A stretch of DNA of 55,391 bases from the NCBI GenBank assembly GCA_001584585.1, contig LSYV01000010.1, forward strand, positions 2,563,791-2,619,181, in the 5' to 3' direction. The DNA comes from Gonium pectorale (lineage: Eukaryota; Chlorophyta; Chlorophyceae; Chlamydomonadales; Volvocaceae). Position numbers and translations under genes: made by a program. The stretch's first letter is position 1. Each line of letters starts with the position of its first letter. Positions 22,496 through 33,100 of the stretch are shown in pieces. The notes beneath the pieces are model-generated. The model was not told the DNA's origin. It made no database searches and saw only the letters and a list, made by a program, of their open reading frames with translations.

Positions 22496-25299
22496 CTGGC
22501 GTTTCAGCTGCAAAGCCTGTACACGTATTCTTGCTTGGCTGTCCGTGCATATCCCGGTGTTATTTTGTTGATGGCCCCGACCCTGTTGGCTGTTCAACCT
22601 TGTCCATGGGACCCTGGCAATAATGGTCCCGGAGGCGCGCTTGGCAACACGCTTCGCCGGCAACTCGTACCCGATGGCTGCCGCGCGCACGCGCACGAAT
22701 ACCCTTGCAATGTACGTATCCACAACTATGTTCGGCCTTGCCGTGGGCGTTGGTGTGCTGTTGAACTGAACAGAAACCGGTTCTTTGTTGTGCACACGGC
22801 TGATGCCGTGGTGACAATAGCAAACTTGCATGGTCGCGGCCCATCCGCCAGTGATCCAGTCTTTGTTTTATGTTCGATTTGCATTCATTCCCTTGAAGTT
22901 TGGGCTCCGTTGAGATGTTTGCATAGCATGCGCATGTGGGAACGCATTAAACAGTACGGCCCGCGCGCGTGCATGTGCCTGTGTCAGACATTGTTCACCC
23001 GGCGGAGGGTGCGGCACCGGCGCACAGATAGCGAACGGAATCGTGCGCATATGTGTGGGGCAACGTGGCCGTACCTCCACCTGCAGAGGTCGCCTCTCCT
23101 GTGGGCCGTGAGCTTGCTGCCGCGTGCGGCAAAGACAAGGCCCACGTGGTCGTGGTCATGTCTCATGCGCCGTACGCACGGCTCAGTGTGGTTGGAACCC
23201 TTGCAAACGACGAACGCAATTTGCGGGCTCTTGTCAGGGAGTGGTCGGGTGGCGCGAAGGCTGAGATGTGGGGCTGACTGGGCGGACCCTGAGGAGCGGG
23301 TCGCATGGGCGCGTGCACGGGAAGCGGAGAGCGGGAGAAGTGCGCTGTTGGGAGCAAGGCAACTCCGTGAGGTGTCGGCATGGAACGCGACATCACGGTC
23401 CGCTTATTCCATCCACCCACAACGGCTGCGTGGCTGGGTGAAATCGGTTGAGGAAGGCTCAGGAGTGGGCCCCAGCTTGCAGAAGCACCGGGTGGAAGTA
23501 TGATACGGTATGGTCGATACGGTCCGCTGCGTTTTGGGGGCGGACACAGCTGAGTGGGGAGTGAAGAATCGTTGGACCGCGGAGTGGCGGCGTGGGTAAC
23601 ATGCAAAATGTGTTTTCTGAATGTTCGCTAAGAAACGGCGCCTGAAGGAAAGCTACGGTATGCTGGCGGCCACGGCAAAATGATGCGCTCTGCCACAAGA
23701 TGAAAAATTAGTTGCAAACCATGCTTTGCGGTTGCAACCTGCTATTGGTCCAACAGGAACGTGAGGCCACGAGAAGACCTACCATAAAGAGACCACACTC
23801 TCTAACTCTATGTGCGCCACTGCCAAGGGCGGACGACCACGGCCCGTGCGCCATCACCAGCTTTACCAACGACCCCGCCAACCTTGGGGCGGCCACCTTA
23901 GGGTGTGTGTGTCCGGAGACGCGGAGAGGTAGCTTCCCTGCCTGTGCTTTTTTTCCCTCACCGCCGATTGCAGCCTGCAGGTCTGCCCCTGCCTGCGCCG
24001 CCGCTGCATGGGACGGTGCCAGGCGGCCTGTAGGGGCTCCACGACTCCGCCCCCGCAACCTACCGTCAGCGCACGTGACTCCGCCGCTCCAAACAGCCGC
24101 AACCAACTCTGGTGCATCTCATGCAGAGGTGCACGTATCGGCCGTGGAAGCTGCTGCTGCTGCGCGGCGGGGAGTCTGAGAAGCTGGCACCTTGGCGTCT
24201 GGACTGCTCATGGCGCCCCTGCAGCCAGAGCTTGCCTGCAGCAGGTCACCCGCCTAAGCGGCAAGAGCCCATTGCCGCGGGGCGCAGGCCGCGGCCCGCG
24301 TGCCGCTGTGACCACAGCTCCCACCACCACCGCCGCCGCCGCTGCCACTGTTTCGGCTACCGGCAACATCCTGGCGTATCCTGCGCCGCCGGCGACGCCT
24401 CTGCGTGCATCGCTATCGGGCACATGCAGGCCACCGCCGGGTTTGTTATGTATGTGGAACAGTATGCTCAAAACATGTGTATAAGTAACAAAACTGCCGG
24501 GTGTGTTCAAACAGGCCGGCTTGGCGCACCGTAACGTGGGCATTAGAGCCCATACCAAAACAGCGTCCGTGCCACCAGATACTGGGAGCCATGCCGCGAC
24601 GTGCCGCGGCGAGATTGGAAGAAGAGGATCCGCGGTGCTGGCAGGTATAAGTGGGGTGGATCTGGGAGGGATCAGGCCTCGGGGTGGGTGCTGAGCCCAA
24701 CCATGGGCTATGCGCAACTGACGCGGGGAAGAGCCCGGGCCGCAGCGGACAGCTGCAGGCTTGCGGCCGCGGGTGGCGGGTTGCATTCATATGCGCGGGG
24801 AAGTCCGCCTCCCAGCTGACAATCCACCTCCGCCACCGTGGTGGGCATGGAGGGCCTCTGGGTCCGCACTCGTCTTGACGTCCGACCGGAACCTGGGGCT
24901 ATATTGGTGCCTTTAACTGATGCAATGCGCCTAGCAAGGGCATGAAGCTTCAAAAGTACCGGAGCAGGGTCGCGCTGGTCTATAATCGCATGTTATGATG
25001 CCTTTGTTCCCGGGCTGGGCCGAACTGAGGGTCACAACAATGCTCGTAACATACTGCCCATCCTGGCTGCGTGGCTCGATTTCATTGGACGTTCAGGAGT
25101 CACGAGGCGAAGCTGTCTGTAACTGCAGACAAAACCGTCCCTCGTGTTAGCCCGTCTCGTTGCTGTCTGCGCTCCAGAGGCTGCCTCCTTCGGGCCATTA
25201 TCATCTAGTAACGGCCTTGTGACAGCCATCTCGGCTTCACTATTCACTTCGCTAGGGCCGTGCTTTACTCGGACGCTTCAACTCTGTAGTTAAGCAAAG
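22496..25299. other. Intergenic region between genes B and E
   Basis: No gene is supported. A 322-codon open frame at 22535-23503 has no signal peptide, no repeats and no match to anything here; it looks like chance openness in GC-rich DNA. From about 24100 to 24480 the sequence is Ala-coding and GC-rich, and it ends in a block shared with intron 1 of gene E (listed separately), so part of this may be a decayed E relative. Confidence 0.45.
24440..24474 (+). repeat. Block shared with the start of gene E intron 1
   Basis: About 35 bases here (core TGTTATGTATG followed by GTATGCTCAAAAC) are repeated with a few mismatches at about 25951-25986, the 5' end of gene E intron 1. The sequence before it is Ala-rich when translated. 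This suggests either a partial duplication of E exon 1/intron 1 or a short dispersed repeat. Confidence 0.5.
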
Positions 25300-28121
25300 A
25301 TGCTCATTACCAAGATATTGATGCTCCTTGCGATTCCGAGCTCGCTGCAAGGCATCTCAGCTGATGACGACGGCGCGAAGCTCCGGCTCGGAGGCGGCCC
25401 AGCGACCCGCGGGTCGGCCGCTGCCAGCCGGCGACTCCTGCAGCTCCCTGGCTTTGGCAACATTCCCGGCGCTTTTGGATCAGGTAGCTTTGGGGGCTCT
25501 GCTGGCTCCGGCGGCGGTGGCTTCCCCGGGATTCCTCCCCTTCCCGGCGTTCCTCCCTTCCCACCCTTGCCCGGGTTCGGCGGCATTACTGGAGGAACTG
25601 CAGGCGCTCAACAGCAGCAGCAGCAACAGCAGGGGCGGCAGCAGCAGCAAGGGCAGCAGCAGCAGCAGCAGCAGCGTCAGGCCAGCAGCTACCCCGGCGG
25701 CGGCGGTTCAGGCGGCGACCAGCAGCAGCAGCCTCAGCCTCAGCAACAAGAACAGCAGCGCAGCGAGGGTCGCGGCGAGGGCGGGAGTGAGATCGTCGGG
25801 CCGACGGTGGGCAGGGGCGGCGCCAACCCGGACCGCAAGGAGCGCATCCGAAGCTCGCTCGACGCCGGCGACAGCCAGGAGGCGGGGCGGGAGCTGGTGG
25901 AGGCGGCCCGAGGCGGCGGCCAGCAGGACTCGGCGGACGCTCTCCTGCAGGTGTGTGTTATGTATGCGTAACGGTATGCTCAAAACAGTTCTATGAAGGA
26001 CAGAACAGCTCTATGAACGACAAAACAGTTCTATAAGCGACAAAACAAGCTAGCCGGCGGCCCTTGAGCCCGACCCAGCTAAGTGACTAAGTACGCTGGG
26101 GCGCTGGGCACTGGGGCGCTGGGCTCGATATAGTTAGCTGAGCTGAGCTGGGCTGGGCTGCAGGTGTGTGCTTGCGTTGGGGACATGTGGGCCTTGTGGG
26201 GGACACTGGGTCGGGCGCGAGGGTTTGCGGCACTGAGCAAGATGACGACGGCGGAGTGCCGCATGAGAAGGCAACGACCCGTTAGCCCCCTGAGGCGCTG
26301 CGTACCTGAAGTCGCTGAGGTATCACCGGACCCCGACTGGAAAATGCAAGTCGGTTGCGGGCAGCATTGCAGAGCGCCCATACGGATGTGATGAAACCGG
26401 GCGCAAGGTGGGTCCCCAGACGTGCAAACCGTGCTGGTAGTCGAAAGCGGACTCCCATGAGCACGGTGTGCCGACTTTTGCCCCTACCGCTGCGCAGGTC
26501 CTGGGCGGCGGAAACACCGACGCCGTGGCGGCAGCCTCCGTCTCAGCGGCGCAGATCGACAGCAGCGCAGCCGCCACAGCTCTCGCAGCCGCAGCCGCGA
26601 CCGCGTCGCAGCGGAACCTGCTGCAGCCGTGGGCCAGCGCGCAGGCGAGCGCGTTCGCCCGGGCGGTGACCCAGGGGTCGGCGCTCAACCCCTTCGCAAC
26701 CGCCGTCGGACAAGCCATCGAGCGCGGCGGCCAGTCTGCCGTACAGGCGTACGGCTACGCGTTCGCGGCGGTGAGTGTAACATTGCCGTTACGGTATATT
26801 CGCCTCCAGCCCCCGCGCAATGATACCTCGACGCGCAGGGGCGTTGGTTGCGGGCGTAGCCGCACGGCTCCGTTGCCGCACGGGTAGCCGCCAGTGGCGT
26901 CCCTGCCGTACATGACTCTTCCAACGGCCTGCTGAGCGCTGACGCTAGCGGCGATGGGTCATGCACCCCTTATTTGTGTATTAAATTATATTATTGTGCG
27001 TGCACCTTAACCATCACGGACGCCCGTTCCTGCGGATTGCTGCAAACCCCGACCGCGCTGCTGCGATTTTGCGTGGCTTTCCCTCCCATACATGGTCTTC
27101 TGCTGTTCCTCCGTGCGTCCTTCGCCGGGTCGTCCGAAGGCGGCCGCATCAGGCGGCGACTCGGAGAGCGGGCTGGCCGAGGCGACCGCGGTGGCGTTCT
27201 GTCAGGGCGGCGGCCTGGCGGTGGCGTACGCGCAGGCCTTCTCATTCGCCATCAGCCTGGACCGGAGGTGTGTTGAATGGGGGGATGGGTGGTGCCCGTG
27301 GGCCAGGTGTGCTGCACGGCGTGCTGCACGGCGTGCTCGTTTGGCAGGTGCGTATGCGTGAGCCGTTAAGTCGTTGTGTGCCGTTTGGCATGGAAATGAG
27401 GACATGTGAATGTGCGGGAGCCGTTGCAGTCGTACTGCCTGTACCGCAGGTGCGTGCGTGTTGACGTGATACGGGTGGCCCGGGTTCGTGGGGTGTGAGT
27501 GGGAGTCGGGCTGTCTTGAGCGTTCTGGGATGCCTGAGCTTGCGGTGACACACGTGCCGGTGCCGTGGTCGAGTGCCACCACCGTCGTACCGCCGCAGGC
27601 TGCCGTATATGGGATATGCAGGCGGTAGTTCGCAGCATGGGCTGCCACAGGGCGTGCGCACCGCCGGCTTGCGAGTCGCAAGTTGCAGCCCGTGGCTTGC
27701 GCAGCCTCAGCTCGGTTCGGATGCGTGCGGGGCTAGGTCGGTTGTTCCACAGCTCTTGTTGCACCGGGCAGGCCCCAAACCCCCACAGCTGCGGCGCATT
27801 CGTCCCCGGAAGCAGCGCGGTCGTTGTCGGATACCGCCGTTGGGCTAGCTACCGCCTGTCCAAACGTTTTGCGATTACCTCCCGAGACGCCACCATACAT
27901 GTATCGTACATGTGCTCACGCGTGACGTACGCCCGTACTGCCCCTGCTGCCCGTACCGTCCGTACCGTCCGTACCGCCCGTACCGCAGGGGCTGTGTGAC
28001 GCTGTCCACGGCCCGAGCCCGCGCTATCGCCATCTGTGGCGGCGGCGCCTTCACCGCTCAGGCCGAGGCCACGAGCTTCGTGCTCCGCACGTGCGGCCTG
28101 TTGGGGGGCCTGAACGGTTGA
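25300..28121 (+). CDS. Secreted Gly/Gln/Ala-rich low-complexity protein (gene E)
   Basis: Exons: 25300-25950, 26498-26770, 27140-27267, 27989-28121 (394 aa), joined in phases 0, 0 and 2. The ATG at 25300 starts a signal peptide (MLITKILMLLAIPSSLQG). Next come RRLLQ, a Gly/Pro-rich part (about residues 55-100) and two or three polyQ tracts coded by CAG/CAA. A charged segment follows (DRKERIRSSLDAGDSQEAG). From about residue 218 the protein is Ala-rich with alternating AxAxA and AFA patterns. Two related cysteine blocks, AVAFCQGGGLAVAYAQAF and AIAICGGGAFTAQAEA, show that the last two exons are repeats of one motif. This predicts an exported, possibly wall or matrix protein; the silk-like look is compositional only. 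The exon 3 acceptor (CCGAAG) is weak. It sits at the centre of the convergent kinase array. No enzyme domain is recognised. Confidence 0.7.
25609..25680 (+). repeat. CAG/CAA microsatellite coding polyglutamine in gene E
   Basis: Runs of CAG with CAA interruptions encode Gln tracts of 8, 4 and 7 residues separated by Gly/Arg. A further Gln-rich patch follows at about 25722-25757. Such tracts usually vary in length between strains. Confidence 0.9.
25986..26045 (+). repeat. 20-bp tandem repeat, three copies, in gene E intron 1
   Basis: Three consecutive 20-base units (25986-26005, 26006-26025, 26026-26045) share CAGxTCTATxAxxGACAxAA with a few substitutions. They lie inside intron 1 of gene E, just after the block shared with 24440-24474. 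Confidence 0.85.
27309..27337 (+). repeat. 12-bp tandem repeat in gene E intron 3
   Basis: GTGCTGCACGGC occurs twice in perfect tandem (27309-27320, 27321-27332) followed by a partial third copy. It is intronic. Confidence 0.85.
27951..27986 (+). repeat. 9-bp tandem repeat abutting the last acceptor of gene E
   Basis: Four tandem copies of CCGTACCGT/C run straight into the AG at 27987-27988 that I use as the exon 4 acceptor. The array supplies the bases immediately upstream of the splice site. Confidence 0.85.
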
Positions 28122-28417
28122 GGGGGGTGCCGCGCATGGCATGGCGCACGCCGGAGCCCAGGCAGCAAGAGAGAGTTGCGCGTGTGCTGGGTGCCTAACA
28201 ACAAAGGTGGTTGAGCAGGCCCGCCAAGCCCACCACATCAACGCCCAGTTGCGTGCCTTCTGTTGTTGCGAGTTTGTGCAACTTTTGCTGGGTGTCGTGC
28301 AGGGTACGACATACGCGGCACATCAGACCGTATGTTGTACTGGTACCAGGCCGGTGGACAAACTTCCTGGCGTGCAGCTACGGGGCTCACTTAGGCGAGC
28401 ACGGCCCGGGCACGTTT

Positions 28418-28422
28418 TGTAA
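28418..28422 (+). terminator. Candidate poly(A) signal TGTAA for gene E
   Basis: TGTAA lies about 300 bases after the gene E stop codon, a normal position for a green-algal 3' UTR end. The assignment is by position only. Confidence 0.45.
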
Positions 28423-28984
28423 TCAATGCAATGTTAATTGTTTTGCGGCATGGCGGCTCCGCCCTCAGCTAACCTTGGCCGACATTTGCCATGTCGCGCC
28501 TTGTGTAGAGATGGGTTCCCTAGTTCTTTGCAGCGGCTCATTTCTCCTATGCATACGGGGTAGACAGGCACGAGAAGTGGCCGACCTGCTCCACTGGATG
28601 TCAGGCCGGGCGCCGGGGTAGAGGGCATCTCGTCGCCTGGTCGGTGCCTCATGCGACATGCCACACACCAAGAGTAGTGGCGAGAGGTGCGCCCCCCTGC
28701 GCCCGCCACACAGAGCAACGCCCTCCCTGCGTCGCTATTCGTGTAGCCAACATCAGGATGCACCCTGGCATTGCTGGCATCCTGGACAAACCTTGGTCAA
28801 ACAAATGTAAATTTGTCAGTAACGACGGCGTAAAACGGGCGGCGGAACTGAATTCTGCTTATACCGTATCCAAGTCTTCCGCATACACCGAGAGTTATGC
28901 ACATTGTACCGTCACCGCGCACGTTCGGCAGCTGTCGTGCCTGTTTGGTACTGCACAACGTGGCGAAGCATGTACCGGTACATG

Positions 28985-29024
28985 TTCTGTGGAAAGGTTA
29001 CAGGCGGAGAGGCAAGAAAGGGCG
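28985..29024 (-). repeat. 40-bp repeat inverted relative to 39281-39320
   Basis: About 37 of 40 bases match the reverse complement of 39281-39320, including GTGGAAAGGTTACAGGCGGA. A second pair of similar blocks, in direct orientation, lies nearby (29149-29245 and 39593-39690). The two regions therefore share several pieces, probably from a decayed element. Confidence 0.7.
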
Positions 29025-29148
29025 CAGACATCGGGACGGACAATAGCCCATGAATTGCCTCCCCTGGCTAGCTGTGACATCTATCGAGGGATCCAACCAA
29101 CCTATCAAGGTGTGATCCTGTGCAAAACCCTTCTTAGAAGCTCTTGAC

Positions 29149-29245
29149 ACGCACGTCCCTACATACAACATCGGATGTATGGCACGCGTGGGGACGGCTA
29201 CAGACCGATGACCCCTCAGCTCCCCAAGCTATGTGGGCAACGGCA
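29149..29245 (+). repeat. Block shared in direct orientation with 39593-39690
   Basis: Both copies contain CATCGGATGTATG followed by CACGCGTGGGG, then a weaker match through CTCCxCAAGCTA. Identity is roughly 70 percent by eye over about 95 bases. Neither copy is within a supported gene. Confidence 0.6.
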
Positions 29246-30086
29246 TGCCATTGCCGTTGTGTATTCCGGGCTCTGCGCTCAACACTTGCAAACATACCCC
29301 GCTACTGCTGCTGCCTCTGCCGCCAGCGTCGCCGACGCCGCCGGCAAGGGCCCTGCGCCCGCCGTGCCCGCTACCAAAGTCGCCGCCGGCAAGGGCCCTG
29401 CGCCCGCCGTGCCCGCTACCAAAGTCGCCGCCGGCAAGGGCCCTGCGCCCGCCGTGCCCGCTACCAAAGTCGCCGCCGGCACCGCCTGTGGTGGCGGCGG
29501 CGGAAACGGGACGGCATGCAGCCCAGCGCCGACCCCATGCCTGCGCGCTCCATGACCAACGCCAGGTCGGATGCCAAGCCTGCCTGTCCCTCGCGCCATG
29601 CCGTGGATCCTGCTCCTCCGACAGCAGCGGCAAATCAACAAGGTTTAAACTTCGGGCCAGTCGAGTCGCCCAAGCACGCCACCCAATGAAAATTCCTTGA
29701 GGCCCAAGAAGAGGCGTAAGGGTTCTTCTATACAATAGTGCCGCAGTTGGGGGGCATGCAACATAAACCGTATAAACGCTGTCCACAATGCCGGCCACTT
29801 CTTCACAGCCCAACGGATTCCCCTGGCTAGCAGATGCAGAGTCCTGCAAGCCGTTAAACCCCGATAAAGTCTTTAAAAGTGCTTTGACTGCGAAACACCC
29901 GGAGAAGGTGTCACCCAGATGGTCCCCAATCAGTGCCTCCTTATACACCCAATTGATTGAGGCGACGAGAGCAAAGGCTGCCATGGCACAAACCAACAAG
30001 CTGAAGATGCACTTCTCAGTGCAGCCACAAATGCGACCACACACACACACAAAATGCGCACTCCTTGCAGGTCCATAAATGCCCAT
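29229..30086 (-). CDS. Hydrophobic ORF immediately downstream of gene C (H)
   Basis: This open frame starts at an ATG only 18 bases beyond the gene C stop (30086 down to 29229, up to 285 aa). It has a cysteine-rich start and a hydrophobic segment (CIFSLLVCAMAAFALVASI). The segment around FAVKALLKTL and VAGIVDSVYTVY resembles ORF I downstream of gene D (IAVKALSGAF, IAGIVHSIYQVH). Many differences between the two fall at third codon positions, which argues for past coding constraint. The C-terminal part runs through a 45-bp tandem repeat and may not be real protein. It could be a second cistron, an alternative terminal exon of the kinase, or simply the gene C 3' UTR. I assign no function. Confidence 0.4.
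   Translation of the reverse strand: MGIYGPARSAHFVCVCGRICGCTEKCIFSLLVCAMAAFALVASINWVYKEALIGDHLGDTFSGCFAVKALLKTLSGFNGLQDSASASQGNPLGCEEVAGIVDSVYTVYVACPPTAALLYRRTLTPLLGPQGIFIGWRAWATRLARSLNLVDLPLLSEEQDPRHGARDRQAWHPTWRWSWSAQAWGRRWAACRPVSAAATTGGAGGDFGSGHGGRRALAGGDFGSGHGGRRALAGGDFGSGHGGRRALAGGVGDAGGRGSSSSGVCLQVLSAEPGIHNGNGMPLPT
29337..29480. repeat. 45-bp tandem repeat, three copies
   Basis: Three near-perfect 45-base units (29337-29381, 29382-29426, 29427-29471) plus a 9-base partial unit. Read on the + strand each gives a 15-residue unit containing GKGPAPAVPATKV; on the - strand it gives GGDFGSGHGGRRALA. The unit length is a multiple of three, so either frame stays open; I cannot tell which strand, if any, is translated. 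Confidence 0.9.
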
Positions 30087-30104
30087 GACCGTTCCTATGT
30101 CCAA

Positions 30105-33100
30105 CTAGCAAGTCATTCGTTCAAGAGCCGCGCACAGCTCCCAGCTGGCAGGCCGCTCCGTTGGCTGCTCCTGGAGGCACCTCTCCGCCAGCGCTATGAT
30201 ACCCCGTGGGGTGCCCTCGGGCCAGGCGAGCAGCTCCTTCGGCACCGCCCTAACGACCGCTCCCGGCGCCGCCTGGCCCCGCAGCCACTCCCGTGCTGGC
30301 CGACCCATGGGTCCGTCCAGCAGATCCGGCAGCGGCAGCCCGCATGCCAGCTCCCACAGCAGCACGCCGTACGCGTACACGTCCTGCTTGTAGCCGCTGT
30401 GGCCGTACCGCACCAGCTCAGGAGCACTGTACAAGGAGGAGCGCCTGGGAGGGAGGGAGGCACGGGGGGGGGGGGCAGGGATGGTGTTCTGCGCATGTAT
30501 GGACTAATTGCGGGATTAACTGCGCGATTAAACTTCAAGCCCTGGCTCATCTCTTTCAAATATAGGCAGGACGGCCCCTGGTCATGACCACTTGCCAAGT
30601 CCTTTGTTGTAAGGCCCAAGGTAGTCCAGGCCAACAGGCCCAACTTCGACAGAACCTACCAGCAGCCACCCATGTGCACTGCCGTACCGTACCGTACATG
30701 CGGGAATTTCCACCGGCCAACCAGACCTTCGGGTCTGGGCAACCAACCCGGCCGTTTTCTCGTTCCCTACCTCTGTGGCCCGGTGACGTGCGTCAGGTCG
30801 CCGTCTGGGCCCCGGGCACAGAGCCGGTGCGACAGCCCGAAGTCGCACAGCTTGGCGATCAGGCGCCGCATCTCCACCTGAGGCAACAGGCCCGGTCGAA
30901 CGTTCCAGAGGTCGCCCTCAGCTCTGCAGCCGCCGGCATCCTGCAGCACGCACGGCGCCAAGGGCGATTAGCTTCACATAACCTCGAGGCTCCACTTGGT
31001 GCACATGAGGACGCAGCATGCTAGCAAACAAAATCCCACAACGGGTAACATTGCGCATGTTGAACGGTGGTTACTCAACGGGTGGATGTGCATTCGAATT
31101 GAGTGCATGATTTACGGTATGATGAACACCCAATATCAGAGGCGGACCATGGCCGCGCGCGCTCGCGGCCCTACGTCTGACGGTAGGCCATGGGAGCATT
31201 CCTCGTCGAGCTGCGGAACAGTCTGGGGGGCTGGCCTCGGCCCGTATCCTGATGAGGACGTGCCCGATTGACCCGCAGGCTGCGTGGCAGCAGGACCGGG
31301 ATCAGGAGCGGGAGGCTCAGGTGCCCACGGTCGGTGCCGAGGCAATGCCTCGGCCACACGGCGCACTACGCCCGATCCAGCCGACAGGGGAAGCGAGAAG
31401 CTCGAGCTCAGTGCCAGCGGGATCGACGCGTTTGAGCTCAACCCCAGAGAAACCGTCGACCGCGTCGCTCCTGCTGCCCACAAGGGGTTGTCTTGGATTG
31501 CCGACGCTGGTGGCGGTTCCGGCTGCTGGGGCCGGCAAGAGCTGTAGACATTGGTGGGCCTCAGCCGCAGATGAAGCAGGACGTTGGAGCTGCTGAGGTC
31601 ACCATGCGCCACGCTGCGCGAGTGGAGGAAGGCCAGGCCACGTGCCACGTGGAGCGCAAGCCGCACCACCACGCCTCCAGGTAGGGCTCCCAACGAGGCC
31701 TGCGGCTCAGGCCCTTGGGCCACAGGAGCAGTGAACCTGAGTGGCGCTCGTGCGACACGCGACCCCAGGAAGGCGCGGAGGGATCCCTGGTTGCAGCGCT
31801 CCATCACCAGGGTCAGCCGCCACGCCTCGGGCTCCGGAGTGACAGAGGCGACCCGCGGATCGGCAGCACTGCTTTTCCCACCGGCGGCTGCAGTTAGCTC
31901 AGCTCGCAAGCGCTCCTCATCATGCAGCGGCGTGAGCTGGTAGGAGTAGCACGCGACGATGTTGGGGTGCGACAGGCTGACGGCGATAGCGGCCTCCTGG
32001 CACGCCCGCGCAGCGAGTGAGGCGCCTGAGCCAACATCTGCTGATGACACAGAGTTGGCGTAGCTCTGCGGAAACACGAGAGCGCGGCAGCAGGTTGTTT
32101 GAGCAGCTGATAATTGTACGAGAGATTGCGGTAGATCTCCACGTATGCAGCTTCATGCCCGCATAAGTCAGGATTGCGCTTCGACCGGTAGCTTAGCCCA
32201 TGCCGATAAGCAATTTGCCCGATGCGGGTACCGCGATGGTACGGCATAAATTGATCCCAACAACATGCGTACAAGTGTTACGCATCCAACTGCGATGCCC
32301 GTACAGCGTATGCGCCATGCGCCGCGGTGCCTACTCAGGTTTGGCGTTGCCACGGCCAGCCCATTGCCTTGTTGAGCTTCCCACCTGCTCAAGGCCCACG
32401 TCAACCGGGGACCCATGTGAACGCACGTCCAGCCCTGCCAGCGGCGTCCGCAGTAGGATGCTCTTCACTGCGACGTCGAGGCCACGCCATTTTCCCGCGT
32501 ACACGACGCCCTGCAGGCATGTGTGTGTGGTGGGGGGGGGGGTGTCGACGGCGGTGATGGCAAGCGCAGCGTGATTGTTGACGTACGTGAAAAGCAATGA
32601 GTGGGCAAGAAATGATAGCATTACACTTGCAACTGGCAGGAAGCGACGGGCGAGTAGGGTTCTACCCGCATGCATACTGCATGGGTCGGTTCTGGTAGCA
32701 CACGCAGAGGGTCCTTCCTCAGCATACACTCGCGATGGGCAGGCCCCCAGCTGAAGATAGAAGTAAGCCGATAAACATTTTAAGCACCAAAACATCCCGG
32801 TGCCTGTAGGTATGCATTCGCTCCCTGCAATGTGCGCATACGCTCCGTACCTGCGCACCGCGCCCCAGCTCCCCAACCAGGACCAGAGCCGGGACCGGAG
32901 GGTCGGCATGCTGCTGCGCCGGGTCATTGGGGCCACCGGCGGCGGAGGCTGAGTGTCCAGGGGGTGGCCGATGATCGCCGAAGGGGCCGCTGGGCACGGG
33001 CCAGGAGCCGTGGGTAGGAAGTTGTGCTGACAGCACGGAGGAAAGTGGCGCGCTAACATCGCTGCTGGTTGTAGGCACGCATCGTGCCGAGTCCTACGTT

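Larger units (their letters stand above)
28122..29228. other. 3' flank of gene E and intergenic DNA
   Basis: This holds the probable 3' UTR of gene E and then non-coding DNA with short dispersed repeats. A frame at 28141-28422 follows the E stop but has no supporting features. No gene is supported. Confidence 0.5.

Noticed and set aside
22535..23503. 322-codon open frame on the + strand
   Set aside because: No signal peptide, motif, repeat or paralogue; it starts in the 3' flank of gene B and lacks coding-like composition.
25609..25680. Regular repeats considered as a CRISPR array
   Set aside because: They are CAG codons inside a protein-coding exon with no unique spacers, in an intron-rich eukaryotic genome.
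29144..29689. Arg-rich 181-codon frame on the + strand through the 45-bp repeat
   Set aside because: Its repeated Arg-rich unit is only one of several frames through the tandem repeat and has no other support.
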